64,000 bases of DNA from Candidatus Rifleibacteriota bacterium (lineage in GTDB: Bacteria > Muiribacteriota > Ozemobacteria > Ozemobacterales > Ozemobacteraceae). The notes beneath the pieces were generated by a model that was given only the letters and a program-made list of their open reading frames with translations, did no database searches and was not told where the DNA came from. The DNA lies in contig JAAYNI010000033.1 of NCBI GenBank assembly GCA_012520995.1, positions 62,001 through 126,000 of the forward strand, written 5' to 3'. Position 1 is the stretch's first letter, and each line of letters begins with the position of its first letter. Positions 52,701 through 61,211 of this stretch are shown here, piece after piece. The translations under genes and the position numbers were made by a program.

Positions 52701-55700
52701 TATGTTGCAGGTTTGAGGCGTTGTTGGTATAAAGTCGCTTTGTTTGAAGATGATTTCAGCTTGGATGCCATCTATGATGGATACCGGGAGCTTGGCCAAC
52801 TCTCTTTGATTGCTTTCGTCAAAGAAGATGAGCATGTGAGGCAAGCTTTCGGGCATTTCCGCATAGGTGAAATTGACTTTAAGGCTGCCTGGCTTGTTTG
52901 AAGCCGAGAAGCTGAAAGGTGTGTCTAGCAAATATTCTGAGCTGATCAGATCTTGTCTGCTCATCAGATGAACACTGTCAGGAAGCACTTGCGGACGATT
53001 AGTGTTGATGGAGAGCATCCTTGTGCGGTCTATCAGCATTCTGTTGGTAGCCATGTCTTCGCCCATAGATATATTCCAATACCAATTGCCGTTAGGCGTG
53101 TTCTTGATAACTGGTTCACTGTTTCTGAAAACAGCTGTAGTTTGGTCATTTTCCCAGCCATCGAATATCAAGGCGATTCTGTTTAAACCCATTTCCAGAG
53201 AGGCTGTCGGGTTAATATCAGGGCTCATGGTTTCAGAGAAGGTGACTTTGAAAATTTTGCTTCCAGCCGGCACTTGTCCTATTAAAACAGGCTCTGTATT
53301 TGTGACGGTCGGCAGAGTGTTGTCTATAATAAAGTCTCTTGCTACTTCCAGATAGCCTGAAGGTGAAGAGTTGGATTGTTTGGCTATATTGAAGACTTTG
53401 TTGCTTTGATAGCTCGGTGAATAGTTGCCAAAGATGTCTTTTACAGGCTCCATTTTGATTGTGCCTAAGACACCGTCTACTTCGCCTGCAAAAGGCAGAC
53501 TTGCTTTATAGGTGAATTGTCTGCGCTTGAGGCCGTTTACCACTCTGTCCTTAGAACTTTCATATACCAGCGACATGAGGGGAGAGAAACCCTGAGTGTC
53601 TACTGTCATGACAGGTTTGTGGTTTTCATCAAATGGCAAGAATATTTCGCCTGCTCTGCCATATGAATACTCAGCTATGATGCGGAGTTTTTGAGGGTCT
53701 TCCTTGGTAGGCGGCTCATCGCTTACTGCGCACGCCAAGAGTTGAGGCAAAGCGTCAGGCTGTACTTGTTTTATAATAAGATCGCCGGGAGCTACGGAGA
53801 AGTAGGCCGGGTTAGGTCTGCGCCACATATCTATGAAGGCGCCTTCTTTGATCTTGATTTTCCACAAGGGCGCAGGTGAAGCCGAGTAGAAAGTCATAAA
53901 ACTTTCAAGATTCGCAGGAGTGAATTTGAGGCGAGCCTTTGTTGAAGCGTAAATGTTGTCGGTTACGCCGTCTGTCGGGTCATAATCATCGCTTATGTCT
54001 TCAAACTCGCAGAGGAACTGTCGGCCGCTTCTAACTTCGTGAATATAAATTTTATCTGTGAATTCGTTGATTCCGTAAGGAGTTAAAGCCTCAGGAACAG
54101 CCAAGGTAGGTATGGAAGGATCTTTCGCTTGGAAGTTGGGTTCAAAAAGCAGAGCTCTGTCTACAAAATTGATTTCCAAAGTTCCCTTGGAAAGATCAAC
54201 TACTGGCCTATTGGCAGTTGACGGATAAACGGAGAGTGCGGGGGGAGGATTGGTAAATCTGTTGTCATCAGCTCTTACAGGAGAGAGGGGAGAATAATAC
54301 TTCATGATCTTTCCTGTTTTAGCTTTGGCAAGCAGAGTCATGTTGTTGTTTCTGTGAGCAAACTTGACGTGATCGGAAGTTTTATAGCCTAAATTGGAGG
54401 CAAACCAATCACGGCCGGTTGTTGAGATCGTAATAGTCAGAACTTTGTCTTCTTCGCTCCAGACGGCTTCATCTTTGTTTTCGGGCTCTGTGCCGTTCTG
54501 CAACAAATAATAGACGGAATAATCGGGAGCCGTTATAACTGATGGTATAGAGGTTGCTGTGAAGAATACTATGTCTTGCCTGGTCAGAGTTGCAGGATCC
54601 ATAGGACGGTCGAATTCAAACCTGATTGACATGTCGTATGGCCAGTTCTGGAGAAGTTCAAGTTTTGTTATTTCGACAGGTTTCAGCCAAGTGTCATCAG
54701 TGACTTGGACATTCCAAGAGGATTGCAGTTTGAGCCAGTTGCCGTTTATATCTTTGATTTCGCCTGCAAAAGAGGACGGAGTCTTCAGTTCAAGCTTGAG
54801 AGGAGCGGTTGTCCAAGAGGAAATAGCTTTTTCGCCTTCCAAAGTAAGCTGAGCTTGAAGGACGGTTTCTGATAGAACCGACAAAGCGGCTATGTCGGAG
54901 GAACCCAAGTCTATAGAAGCGGAGTTGTTGTTGGGTAGACGACCTATAAGTTTAAACAGAGCTAAATCAGAAGTATTTGCAATAGGTTCGTCAAATTCTG
55001 CTGTTAATATTTTGCCGTCAAATTTTACTGCCGAGATCTCGGGAGATTTGTTGTCCAAGGGGAAGGTAATTGTTTTGGCTAGGTTTTGTCCAAGAGCGTC
55101 TGTTATGCGAACTGTGGCGGGCGCGTTGCGAAGATTTACTGGCGGGTAGGGTGATAAATCTATATCAGGGTGAGTCAGTCTGTAACCGCTGATGCCAGTA
55201 AGTTGGATATCATTCGGATAACCTTCTGTGGCGGAGAGATCCAAGGTGGCGGAAAGTATTGTGTCTGAAGGGTCAAGCTCAACATAAACTCGCAAACGGT
55301 CGCTTTCTGTTCCGTTTGTGTTGTAAACACCTATTTTCGGATTATCAGGAAGTATTGTCAGAGTATAGTTGACTAGACCTGGCAGGGTGTTTTTAATCTT
55401 AAATACGCTGTCAGTATCATGGGGAAGGCCATTGTTACCCATTAAGTCCTTTACGTTTATAATGTAATGAAGAGACTCAGTGTCAAAAGTTTTCCAAGTT
55501 AGGCCTTCTTCAGAGTAGCCAGGCTTTTGCACTGTGATAAATGCTTCATAGTGATTTTTGCTGGAATTCCATTGCATTGGTTTGGACAAGTATCTGCCAG
55601 GTTCAATCTCGAACATGGCTTCTAATGTTGCTGTAGACTCTCCTTTGGCGAGTTTGGCATAGCAAATCAGTTTGTCTCCTTGTCCGCAGAGATCCGGGCT

Positions 55701-58700
55701 GGATCCGTCGGCAGCTCGCTCATATATGGCCATGCCTGTTTCAGCAGCAATGAATTTCGGACTGAAAAGGTCTATGTTTATAGGATGGGAATCTTTGTTT
55801 AATGTGTTTTTGGCTTCGTCTTCTACTATTGCTTTGAATCTGAATGCAGTAAGCTCAGCGTCATGCTCTGAGAAAGTATAGGAGAGTGTAAAGACTTTGT
55901 TGCTGGAATCCCAATTCATAGGATGAGCGGGACTTCCGCCAAAATGTGAGAAATCAATAGTTGCTTTCGGAGTTGAAAGCTCTTCCGGCAAGGTTAGCTT
56001 AAAGTCTACAACGTCTCCGATTATTATATTTTGCACTGGCTGATCTGCTATAGTCACTTGAAGATTGCCATCTACGAGAGGTCTCACGTTGTCTATATTC
56101 AGGTATGGACTAGTTGTTTTTTTGTTTTTGTTGCCGTGCTTGTCCATTATAAAGACTTCCCAGTTGCAAGGAGTGCCGCCTGGATAATCGTTTAATTCGC
56201 CGTCTATCAATGGGGTTCTGACAATAAAGGAAGAGCCGGGTACAGCCTGGTTGGGAGAGAAGTTGACGTTCTGATAGCCGATATTGGCCATGTTTACTGT
56301 CGGAAAGATGCCGTCGTTGTCAGTTACCGTTGTAGTTATTTCGATAGTGGAGTTTAAATTGGCAATCTCTATGCCACTTACTGTGACGGGTCTTATGATT
56401 CTGGCATTTAGTTCTGTGATTTTGGGTTTTACATTGTCTACCGTTACTTGTGGCGTGACAAGCTCTAAAGTGTGTGCTCTGCGTATGTTTCCGCCGCTGT
56501 CTATGATTGTGTCGTTGATATGAATCGGGAATCTTGTGACTCCTTCAAATGGAATTACGGCAGGGATGAGATCTGAGTCTTCAATGGTTTGAGTGCAGGT
56601 ATAGACATTCTCTGATTCTTTAGTAAACTCAAAGCAACCTTCAACAGGACCTGTTTGTCCTAATTGCCTCAAATCTAAGAGTACTTTTCCTTGTTCTACT
56701 CCTTCCACTTCGACTTTGACTCTGAAGGTAGTGCCTATTAAGAGATTGGAGTTATCCTGTTCGTTGACAATGGTTACTGTTGTTCGATTTTGATCCTTAG
56801 GTCTTATGTTGTCAATTTTTATGGGACCGTCAGGATTTGTGAAGGTGAAGTTTCTTCGGATTTCTTCTCCGTTTACTGTTCTTGTATAGTTTCCATAAAA
56901 GGTAAGATCCGTAAAGTCTTCGATGCTTAAGCCGTTTTCTTCCGGCACAGTGTAAACATATTCATATGTCATTTGACCACCCATTTCACCTCTTGGAGGT
57001 ATCGGAGTGTTTTGATCGCCGTTGACAGGAGTCATGTTTACCGTGAAGGCCATGTCGTTATTAGATGCCAGCAATGGCTGGTGCTTAACGTTGAAGACTA
57101 TGCGGCAGGTGGTTGATGCAATGTTTGAAGGCACATTTGGGGTTGAGCTGGAAGGGGGCGTGGTGTAAACCCTTGCATTGATGTTAATGACCTGATTGTC
57201 TATAAAGAAGGGAGGGGTTTGAGCAGTTACTGTGTGAGCTGTAAATTCTCTTATTGGGTCTCTGGCTATAACAGGAAAGCTCATTTCTCTGGATACAGGC
57301 TGAACAGGGTTTTGAGGTCCTTGAACTATAAACGAATAAGTATAGGTGCTAGGGGCTCCGTTGACACCGGCTGTTTCCAAGATCATGGTTTTTTCGTCAG
57401 GAAGACCCATGCCCAGTGATGCTAAGTTTACCACGACACTGCTTCCCGGCTGTCCGTCTTCAACGTTAGTGACTTGAGCTCTAATTGTGATTCGATCGCC
57501 TACGACAGCATAATTGCCTGCAGTTGAAGTGATCTCAACTTGGTTTATTGTCGGACCTTGGCTGTCTACGTAGACCCCTCTGGGAACAGGGACAGTGCCT
57601 TGGATAGCATCTGCACCTTGCCCTCTTGAGTAGTCAATTGTAAAGCCGTTGGCTGTTTCAGGAGAAAACAACTGATCATTCAAAGTGCCTGCAGGAACTG
57701 TGAAGGTGCCCGTGAAGGTGCCACTGTTTGCAGGGTTTTCCTGCATTTGGACAGTATTATTTCCTCCAGCCAAATCTTGCGGAACGTTCAAAGTCATTGT
57801 GACTTGGTCGCCGTCTTGTCTTGGAATAGTTGCTCTGACTCTTATTACACAAGTGTCGGTGGCAATCCTGTTGCCGCCTGATGTAAGAGAGGAGGGTGCA
57901 TTGTTGCATAAAACATCCAAGGTGACGTTTGTTGGAGCGGTAGGGCGCAAGTCGTAGCGGAAAGTTACTTCTCTTGTCGAAATTACGCCGTTTTTGTTGT
58001 ATCTGAAAGTGGCTGTGCAAGTGCCTTGTTGTCCAGTTGTGGCTAACGGTTGAGTGTCAGCTCGGAAATTGTTTCCTGTTCTTGTGAGATTATAGGTAGT
58101 TTGTAGACCTAAAGCCGCCGCATTAGAAAGGGAAACTGTTACAGCGGTTTGTTCGGGAGTTTCTTGAACAGCTGTTCTGAAGCTTAGCAAGCTGCCAGGG
58201 TAGACTACGCCTCCTTGGCTGGCAAATTCGTTGCCGCCTGCGGTTCTGATAAAAACTTGAGCGTCTTGTACAGTTGCTTCTGTTGTGTTGACGGTTATGT
58301 CGCCAGTGGTTGTTGTAACACTGTTGTTGTAACCGTCAGAAACGGTAATAGTGCAATTGCTGGTTTGATTTTTGCCATTCAGCCATGGCATAGTGTCAGC
58401 GTTTAAAGTCAGAGTATAGCCTGATGTGGTTCGTTCCATAGTCATATTGCCGGAACCGCCGAAAGGAGAGGCATCAAGAGTTGCGGTTGAAGTGGTTTGA
58501 ACCATCGGGTCTGTTACGGTTATAGTCAAAGTTCTGTTGTTTCCGTCAATGGTATTGTTTGACAGATTGGCGGCAAGGGGTCCTGGCAGAACAGCGTCAA
58601 CAAGGAGAGCCGCAGTTAAGTTGGATGCTGTTACGGGCGTCTCGTTTCTCATAAGCCTGTAGGTAAAACTAAAATTCTTCAGGTTGGCTTCTGTCGTGTT

Positions 58701-59708
58701 TCGAGCTGTTAAAGGTCCAGCTGTTCCTCGCCACACATTGCCTATGCCGCCGCTTTGATTAAGCCGTGTGTCGTTTATATTTAATTCGGGTACACCTGCT
58801 ACGAAGATCTGATATTCATTGTTGTCGCTAGCCGGTCTGGTAAATTCAACAGAAAAATTAAGCGTTGAACCAATAATTGCGGCACCGTTTCTATTGGGTT
58901 CAGCTGTGACCAAGGCGTTGCTCATCAAACCGCCCGTTGGGGTGGAAACTGTTATAGGCTGGGTTTGTACTGTGGCAGTTTGATTGTAAGGGTCTCTTAG
59001 GGTAATGGTGCAGGCAGCATTTGGTATGTTTTTGCCTCTTAGCCAGCTGTAGGGATTCTGGTCTTTGTTAATAACTATTTCGAAGGCATTTCGCGTAGAA
59101 TTCCAAGTCATAGCATGATTTGACAAGCCTCCCAAAGGTGTCAGGTCTATAGATGCTGTTGTAGATGGACTTGTCTGGTAGGCGTTGTCAGGAACTCTGA
59201 TTACCAGTTGCGGATTATCATTGTCTATGATTGGAGGAGATGTCGGCGAAATTATAGGCTCCCCAGGCTCAGGAGCCACAACGTCAACCATAAGCAATAC
59301 ACGGTTTGTGCCATCAACTGCACCAAAATCTCTGACTCTATATTCATAATCGAAAGGAATGGCTTCTCCGTTAACTCGGCCAAATAAAGCGGGAGTTGCA
59401 GTCATTTCTCCGGAAAAAACTCCTGTATTGTTTTCACGGTTGAGCCGGATATCGCCTTGTCCTATCGCGGAGCTATAGACCCAGGCAGTGTCAATTAGGT
59501 CTGCGTTGTCAGCAGGGATACACGAAACCTCAAATCTTACAACGGTGTTAGGGATTATTACTTCTCCTGTTGCTCCTCCCCCTCCGGATACTATAATAGC
59601 CCTTAGGTCGCGCAATATTACGTCTTGAGCATAGAGCAAACTGGTGTTAGCAAAAATAAATAAAAAACATATAAATAAAAAAGCGAAAAATTGCCTGTAT
59701 CGCTTCAT
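46773..59708 (-). CDS. giant secreted Ig-repeat protein (4311 residues) with FlgD-like C-terminus
   Basis: Encodes about 4311 residues, a fifth of the window. Signal peptide KRYRQFFAFLFICFLFIFANTSLLYA. The body is nearly all beta-sandwich repeats: in the N-terminal third, related modules with LSNHAMTWNS- and FGGSPAHPMNWDS-like strands; at residues about 2100-3535, four super-modules of ~350 residues marked by SRQDLISSEY, HIYGSEKDLY, YSSQYIV and LYGSQELL; then an FlgD-like Ig unit (GSFTVTWNGLDENG) and two SbsA-like Ig units (about 3650-3860, VFNQQPDL and FSKPISETS). The last ~95 residues (VQYPNPAKNRLFIRI, WDLRNSRGRRVANGVYF) are a FlgD_ig/T9SS-like end. Few cysteines; long, extracellular, adhesin-like. 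No transporter is adjacent. The lipoprotein gene overlaps its stop by one base. Confidence 0.85.
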   Translation of the reverse strand: MKRYRQFFAFLFICFLFIFANTSLLYAQDVILRDLRAIIVSGGGGATGEVIIPNTVVRFEVSCIPADNADLIDTAWVYSSAIGQGDIRLNRENNTGVFSGEMTATPALFGRVNGEAIPFDYEYRVRDFGAVDGTNRVLLMVDVVAPEPGEPIISPTSPPIIDNDNPQLVIRVPDNAYQTSPSTTASIDLTPLGGLSNHAMTWNSTRNAFEIVINKDQNPYSWLRGKNIPNAACTITLRDPYNQTATVQTQPITVSTPTGGLMSNALVTAEPNRNGAAIIGSTLNFSVEFTRPASDNNEYQIFVAGVPELNINDTRLNQSGGIGNVWRGTAGPLTARNTTEANLKNFSFTYRLMRNETPVTASNLTAALLVDAVLPGPLAANLSNNTIDGNNRTLTITVTDPMVQTTSTATLDASPFGGSGNMTMERTTSGYTLTLNADTMPWLNGKNQTSNCTITVSDGYNNSVTTTTGDITVNTTEATVQDAQVFIRTAGGNEFASQGGVVYPGSLLSFRTAVQETPEQTAVTVSLSNAAALGLQTTYNLTRTGNNFRADTQPLATTGQQGTCTATFRYNKNGVISTREVTFRYDLRPTAPTNVTLDVLCNNAPSSLTSGGNRIATDTCVIRVRATIPRQDGDQVTMTLNVPQDLAGGNNTVQMQENPANSGTFTGTFTVPAGTLNDQLFSPETANGFTIDYSRGQGADAIQGTVPVPRGVYVDSQGPTINQVEITSTAGNYAVVGDRITIRAQVTNVEDGQPGSSVVVNLASLGMGLPDEKTMILETAGVNGAPSTYTYSFIVQGPQNPVQPVSREMSFPVIARDPIREFTAHTVTAQTPPFFIDNQVININARVYTTPPSSSTPNVPSNIASTTCRIVFNVKHQPLLASNNDMAFTVNMTPVNGDQNTPIPPRGEMGGQMTYEYVYTVPEENGLSIEDFTDLTFYGNYTRTVNGEEIRRNFTFTNPDGPIKIDNIRPKDQNRTTVTIVNEQDNSNLLIGTTFRVKVEVEGVEQGKVLLDLRQLGQTGPVEGCFEFTKESENVYTCTQTIEDSDLIPAVIPFEGVTRFPIHINDTIIDSGGNIRRAHTLELVTPQVTVDNVKPKITELNARIIRPVTVSGIEIANLNSTIEITTTVTDNDGIFPTVNMANIGYQNVNFSPNQAVPGSSFIVRTPLIDGELNDYPGGTPCNWEVFIMDKHGNKNKKTTSPYLNIDNVRPLVDGNLQVTIADQPVQNIIIGDVVDFKLTLPEELSTPKATIDFSHFGGSPAHPMNWDSSNKVFTLSYTFSEHDAELTAFRFKAIVEDEAKNTLNKDSHPINIDLFSPKFIAAETGMAIYERAADGSSPDLCGQGDKLICYAKLAKGESTATLEAMFEIEPGRYLSKPMQWNSSKNHYEAFITVQKPGYSEEGLTWKTFDTESLHYIINVKDLMGNNGLPHDTDSVFKIKNTLPGLVNYTLTILPDNPKIGVYNTNGTESDRLRVYVELDPSDTILSATLDLSATEGYPNDIQLTGISGYRLTHPDIDLSPYPPVNLRNAPATVRITDALGQNLAKTITFPLDNKSPEISAVKFDGKILTAEFDEPIANTSDLALFKLIGRLPNNNSASIDLGSSDIAALSVLSETVLQAQLTLEGEKAISSWTTAPLKLELKTPSSFAGEIKDINGNWLKLQSSWNVQVTDDTWLKPVEITKLELLQNWPYDMSIRFEFDRPMDPATLTRQDIVFFTATSIPSVITAPDYSVYYLLQNGTEPENKDEAVWSEEDKVLTITISTTGRDWFASNLGYKTSDHVKFAHRNNNMTLLAKAKTGKIMKYYSPLSPVRADDNRFTNPPPALSVYPSTANRPVVDLSKGTLEINFVDRALLFEPNFQAKDPSIPTLAVPEALTPYGINEFTDKIYIHEVRSGRQFLCEFEDISDDYDPTDGVTDNIYASTKARLKFTPANLESFMTFYSASPAPLWKIKIKEGAFIDMWRRPNPAYFSVAPGDLIIKQVQPDALPQLLACAVSDEPPTKEDPQKLRIIAEYSYGRAGEIFLPFDENHKPVMTVDTQGFSPLMSLVYESSKDRVVNGLKRRQFTYKASLPFAGEVDGVLGTIKMEPVKDIFGNYSPSYQSNKVFNIAKQSNSSPSGYLEVARDFIIDNTLPTVTNTEPVLIGQVPAGSKIFKVTFSETMSPDINPTASLEMGLNRIALIFDGWENDQTTAVFRNSEPVIKNTPNGNWYWNISMGEDMATNRMLIDRTRMLSINTNRPQVLPDSVHLMSRQDLISSEYLLDTPFSFSASNKPGSLKVNFTYAEMPESLPHMLIFFDESNQRELAKLPVSIIDGIQAEIIFKQSDFIPTTPQTCNIGLKLIDQASNESDNIRTIKLNSVPPAVTRFELMNAMQDTTGRYHWKPSENTLIADVDSSNAYERGLKVVLAKIIGNEGQTATNTFLMQPGSYGNYKGSFPTDLEDGDYVIRIADLAGNFHTGAANLNLSVDSVKPTVISISPGASDFIPEAAAESISFKVTFSEAIDKLPERQPVLNLATQTMNYYNEIPMVFRNWDAEGKVAEFVNINAISPDLNAGKYSYSIKGAYDLAGNLMDEIDSSNSPFQVNVYSKGPVADCNIITKQPHIYGSEKDLYNVPFNPNLNPNTRITLDYRTEPYHTPHSLLILNEAEQILAELPVSITGTIGEVAFPATPPYAYDHSYSLKIRNNLGTIGPELAHKAIVDKTASALSAPPLLKIGEKQLTQDPEDGYLYAPLNGDMSFLIILNNETEHKLILKNTEPPANLYEVFLEPGQNRTHTKTFGSDLPEGSYLVDIYDLAGNKVTPAGSTFKLLSDRTKPLITQLTVSDAQGNPLEAAGLKGYFTAVFSEPMDTTRDPKLLISALNENENEVTAEPVFAGWLSTNSALFTTGGCFDDGKFPAGTAKLILTEAYDRAGNENEPKDDATATIYARKPLFLANLYSSQYIVTKPIMADDYTYKNAHFSPYVKPNEGLLLIDYKEGPYALPHFVRLFEGGTQVATAPIVYIPEKNQYSAIVNSDFFFMPDGTNPGQTEKEYSFRVADSLGNVAISPLSILYDGRAPKVNHHAVNKVSEARFEKHYFYNPNSLDSVEIHLTANTSNDMQLLLAKMADEIPIATTSHKLNLTAGKFVYSGTLVNSFGQSPEDGLYKAYAADWAGNAAINEEDDSVFNFSITIDRLPPFVKQITKTLPASPDYVTTCNQGELEIEVKFNESLHTAKMPTLSLATTTADIPMEFVAYKDSDMKQDTAVFRNKQAITNKVLQGRYSYKVSAWDMTGNPMPEQTEPGYSLLIQSKGPVAKKLEIVSTQPHLYGSQELLDKPVSFSEGGKTATIKAEFQTADPNGRFIQLYQNSDLVYSAPLAMTPDGLKGTATIDFTSGLPIDQDTSYRIYLVDSDNNLSIEHYSLRIDSVKPVPADIEFRGGSDLRAERTVYLNPDINPGFEISFTGLEDTAPVLIVSDNAVPPALNIYPLQKSDRVWKYNFRALSNTEQPLPDGNYNIMLADEAGNLAEHPDIPDNNYFYNLVIDKTPPVITEMNVTSDSEAAASGYFAPGTGNSLSIEVVTPDPLFELGSIQGVDVITQSGQIVATLPVPLNSMPGSFTVTWNGLDENGMPYPDGNYTFKVKDTAGNYNNQFTYQIYLVSETFKFTGLAQKSPAQLEAVFNQQPDLTTFALPGAVTISPNIGIDSIVADDSSLNKAIINLAQEMQHGITYKVTVIGGKSIYGSSADANYKSRNIMANTEKPRVLAYNFDSLAGNNTVRFVFSKPISETSANNPGNSSIVDAAGTPVPISTAALDSNSMSLLITTFSPLQEGNTYKFKYQNIKDMLGNPSSNEPFEFEGRDMTPPRLRVVCFNNPTNDKDLILFAQTNEELKPNTLPMATLEQGTRNETFAMAKVLRPLTYTYGISVTPANGRQGKITVKVTDKAGNETSREVPFSITSFAPGIRASINSPDERLNISVRENSLKTDATVKILQREFEEENTEEKEQLTEQAAAAASIRASLLPPQTAFDSSTIRLSITSADAGNLAELTPVGLAYDVGFKENAFSKDGLTAELKLPEGEEKAKTCLFIQEGVSWKFLSSEFTASDSIRVNLARPGTVALMKDFQAPKIEIDDFNKDPKTLQSARPAFTGKVFDAGSGVARVTGSINGALPFRASLQEDGIFTFRPPENLVGGRHEISFSVADNAGNITTTPAVRFQLNLPLNITDLVQYPNPAKNRLFIRIAANRDDLNDGYVKIKIYDSSGDKVVELDTVNAVKETWNSGTSSRYLYDIPWDLRNSRGRRVANGVYFARIEARDPFNPSRKIKKTLKLAVLR

Positions 59709-59770
59709 TGTTGGTAAAACTCCCGTTCAATTTTAAAAAAAAGTCACAAATGTACAGCACACCTAATCAT

Positions 59771-59799
59771 AGTATACAATAGAAGTCGGTGGGCAACAA
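59771..59799 (-). promoter_or_regulatory. possible promoter of the giant protein gene
   Basis: Minus strand: TTGTTG (59799-59794), 17-base spacer, TATACT (59776-59771); GGGAG precedes the ATG at 59708. Confidence 0.4.
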
Positions 59800-59841
59800 G
59801 ACATACAAAGCACATTTTAAGGGTTTTTCCTCTTTCAGTTG

Positions 59842-59850
59842 TGCTATAAT
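59842..59850 (+). promoter_or_regulatory. extended -10 promoter, leaderless start
   Basis: TGCTATAAT (59842-59850) is a perfect extended -10 with no good -35. The ATG at 59857 lies 6 bases beyond, where transcription itself would begin, and there is no ribosome binding site. Confidence 0.5.
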
Positions 59851-59856
59851 TCCATT

Positions 59857-61134
59857 ATGAGAAAAATAAAATTCTTTTTAATTTTTTGTTTGCTGATTAT
59901 TTCTGTTTCCCCCGCATTTTCATCTCTTACACGCATGAAGGACGGAGTTTTTAAGTCGGCTGCAACTTTGGAGAGAATCGAAGCTATAATTGATGGCAGA
60001 GAAACCACTGTTTACCTTCCTAATTTTATTTTTTCTTCGCCTGATGACAGAGAAAAACTCGAAAAAAATGCTCTTAAGCTTTTGCAGCAACAGGATGCGG
60101 TTTTTCATCTTTACCAAAAAGACGGTAAATTTATCAGGCAATTCGGTGCTTATTTTGCCACAGATGTATTTCTGAAAGATGAGAAAAATAACTATATAGC
60201 CTTTATGAAGCGTCGCGGAGGTTCATTCAAAGTTTCTGGCAAGCCGCCTTATGAAGAAAATGCACAGGTGCTCAGCCATACTTTAGCCGAAAAGGCTAGG
60301 GCAGAGCAAGCTCAACAGAGGGAAGAAAAACTTTTTGCTATAAAAAATTCGGGCACAATAAAAACAGTTTACGATGTTTTGCCAAAAAATCTTTTGCCAG
60401 CTCCAGTCAGAGAAGATAAAGAGAAGGTTGAAGCTATTTTAAAAGAGGTAAAGGAAGATCCTCTGCTAAAGGAAAAAGTTGAAATTCACCCTTTAAGATG
60501 GGCAACTGGCAGGATGGGGAGAATGACTAAAGACGGAGGAATTCTTGGCTGTATTGTTGAAGGACAAAGAGTTGATCTTTATACTATCCCGCCTAAAAAC
60601 GGTATAAGTGAAAAGCTGTCAAGACAGTTGAACGGACAGTTTTGCGAATTTGTTTTTCAGCTGGACAAAGAAGGTAAAGAAGCCAAAGATGGTAACAGGT
60701 TGATTGTAAGAGACTTTTATTTTCTGAATCTGAAGAAAACTTGGGAGGAGCTCTTAGCAGAAGAGGGACAAGAATATCCCATGTTTATTGACAAGCCTGA
60801 ATATGCTGTGGAAAAAATTCCGCTTACGGTAGCCTTGAAGCCTGGCGTTTTTGAAAGACAAAGATCTTGGTTGCTTTGCAATATAAAATTTGAAGATCAA
60901 AGTTTTCCGCAAGCAGTCAGACTTTTGCCTCCCGACAAAACTCGCCCTACAGCACGCGAAATCCCAAAGGTTATCAATGCTTTCTCAGGCAGAAGAGGTG
61001 AAGCGGTTGTCGCTTGGCTTCTGCTTTCTCCCTCTGGAGCGCCTTATAGCGAACTGGGACAGTTTAAGGCTATTAAAGTGGTTTTTGCTGAAGATAAAAA
61101 AAGCTTGGCCGAAATTCAAACAGAGGCCTACTGA
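59857..61134 (+). CDS. secreted protein of unknown function
   Basis: 425 residues. Signal peptide KIKFFLIFCLLIISVSPAFSS. Two related lysine-rich halves are suggested but no family recognised: an early region (IIDGRETTVYLPNFIFSSPDD), a glutamate/lysine-rich linker (about 135-200), and a later beta-rich part (GRMGRMTKDGGILGCIVEGQRVDLYTIPP; QNGQFCEFVFQLDKEGKEAKDGNRLIVRDFYFL; VALKPGVFERQRSWLLCNI). ATG 59857 is chosen because it begins the signal peptide; an earlier in-frame start at 59839 would place charged residues before it and fall inside the promoter. Not related to the giant gene on the other strand. Confidence 0.6.
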   Translation: MRKIKFFLIFCLLIISVSPAFSSLTRMKDGVFKSAATLERIEAIIDGRETTVYLPNFIFSSPDDREKLEKNALKLLQQQDAVFHLYQKDGKFIRQFGAYFATDVFLKDEKNNYIAFMKRRGGSFKVSGKPPYEENAQVLSHTLAEKARAEQAQQREEKLFAIKNSGTIKTVYDVLPKNLLPAPVREDKEKVEAILKEVKEDPLLKEKVEIHPLRWATGRMGRMTKDGGILGCIVEGQRVDLYTIPPKNGISEKLSRQLNGQFCEFVFQLDKEGKEAKDGNRLIVRDFYFLNLKKTWEELLAEEGQEYPMFIDKPEYAVEKIPLTVALKPGVFERQRSWLLCNIKFEDQSFPQAVRLLPPDKTRPTAREIPKVINAFSGRRGEAVVAWLLLSPSGAPYSELGQFKAIKVVFAEDKKSLAEIQTEAY

Positions 61135-61211
61135 TGGTTTGACTATTGAACCTTTTTATTCTAGGATCTTTTTGAAAGATTTAAACAACAGAAAATACAA
61201 GGAGATTGAAC

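Noticed and set aside
47107-58406. Numerous plus-strand frames of 60-170 codons opposite the giant gene
   Set aside because: All are shadows of the 4311-residue minus-strand frame; none has a ribosome site or recognisable protein.
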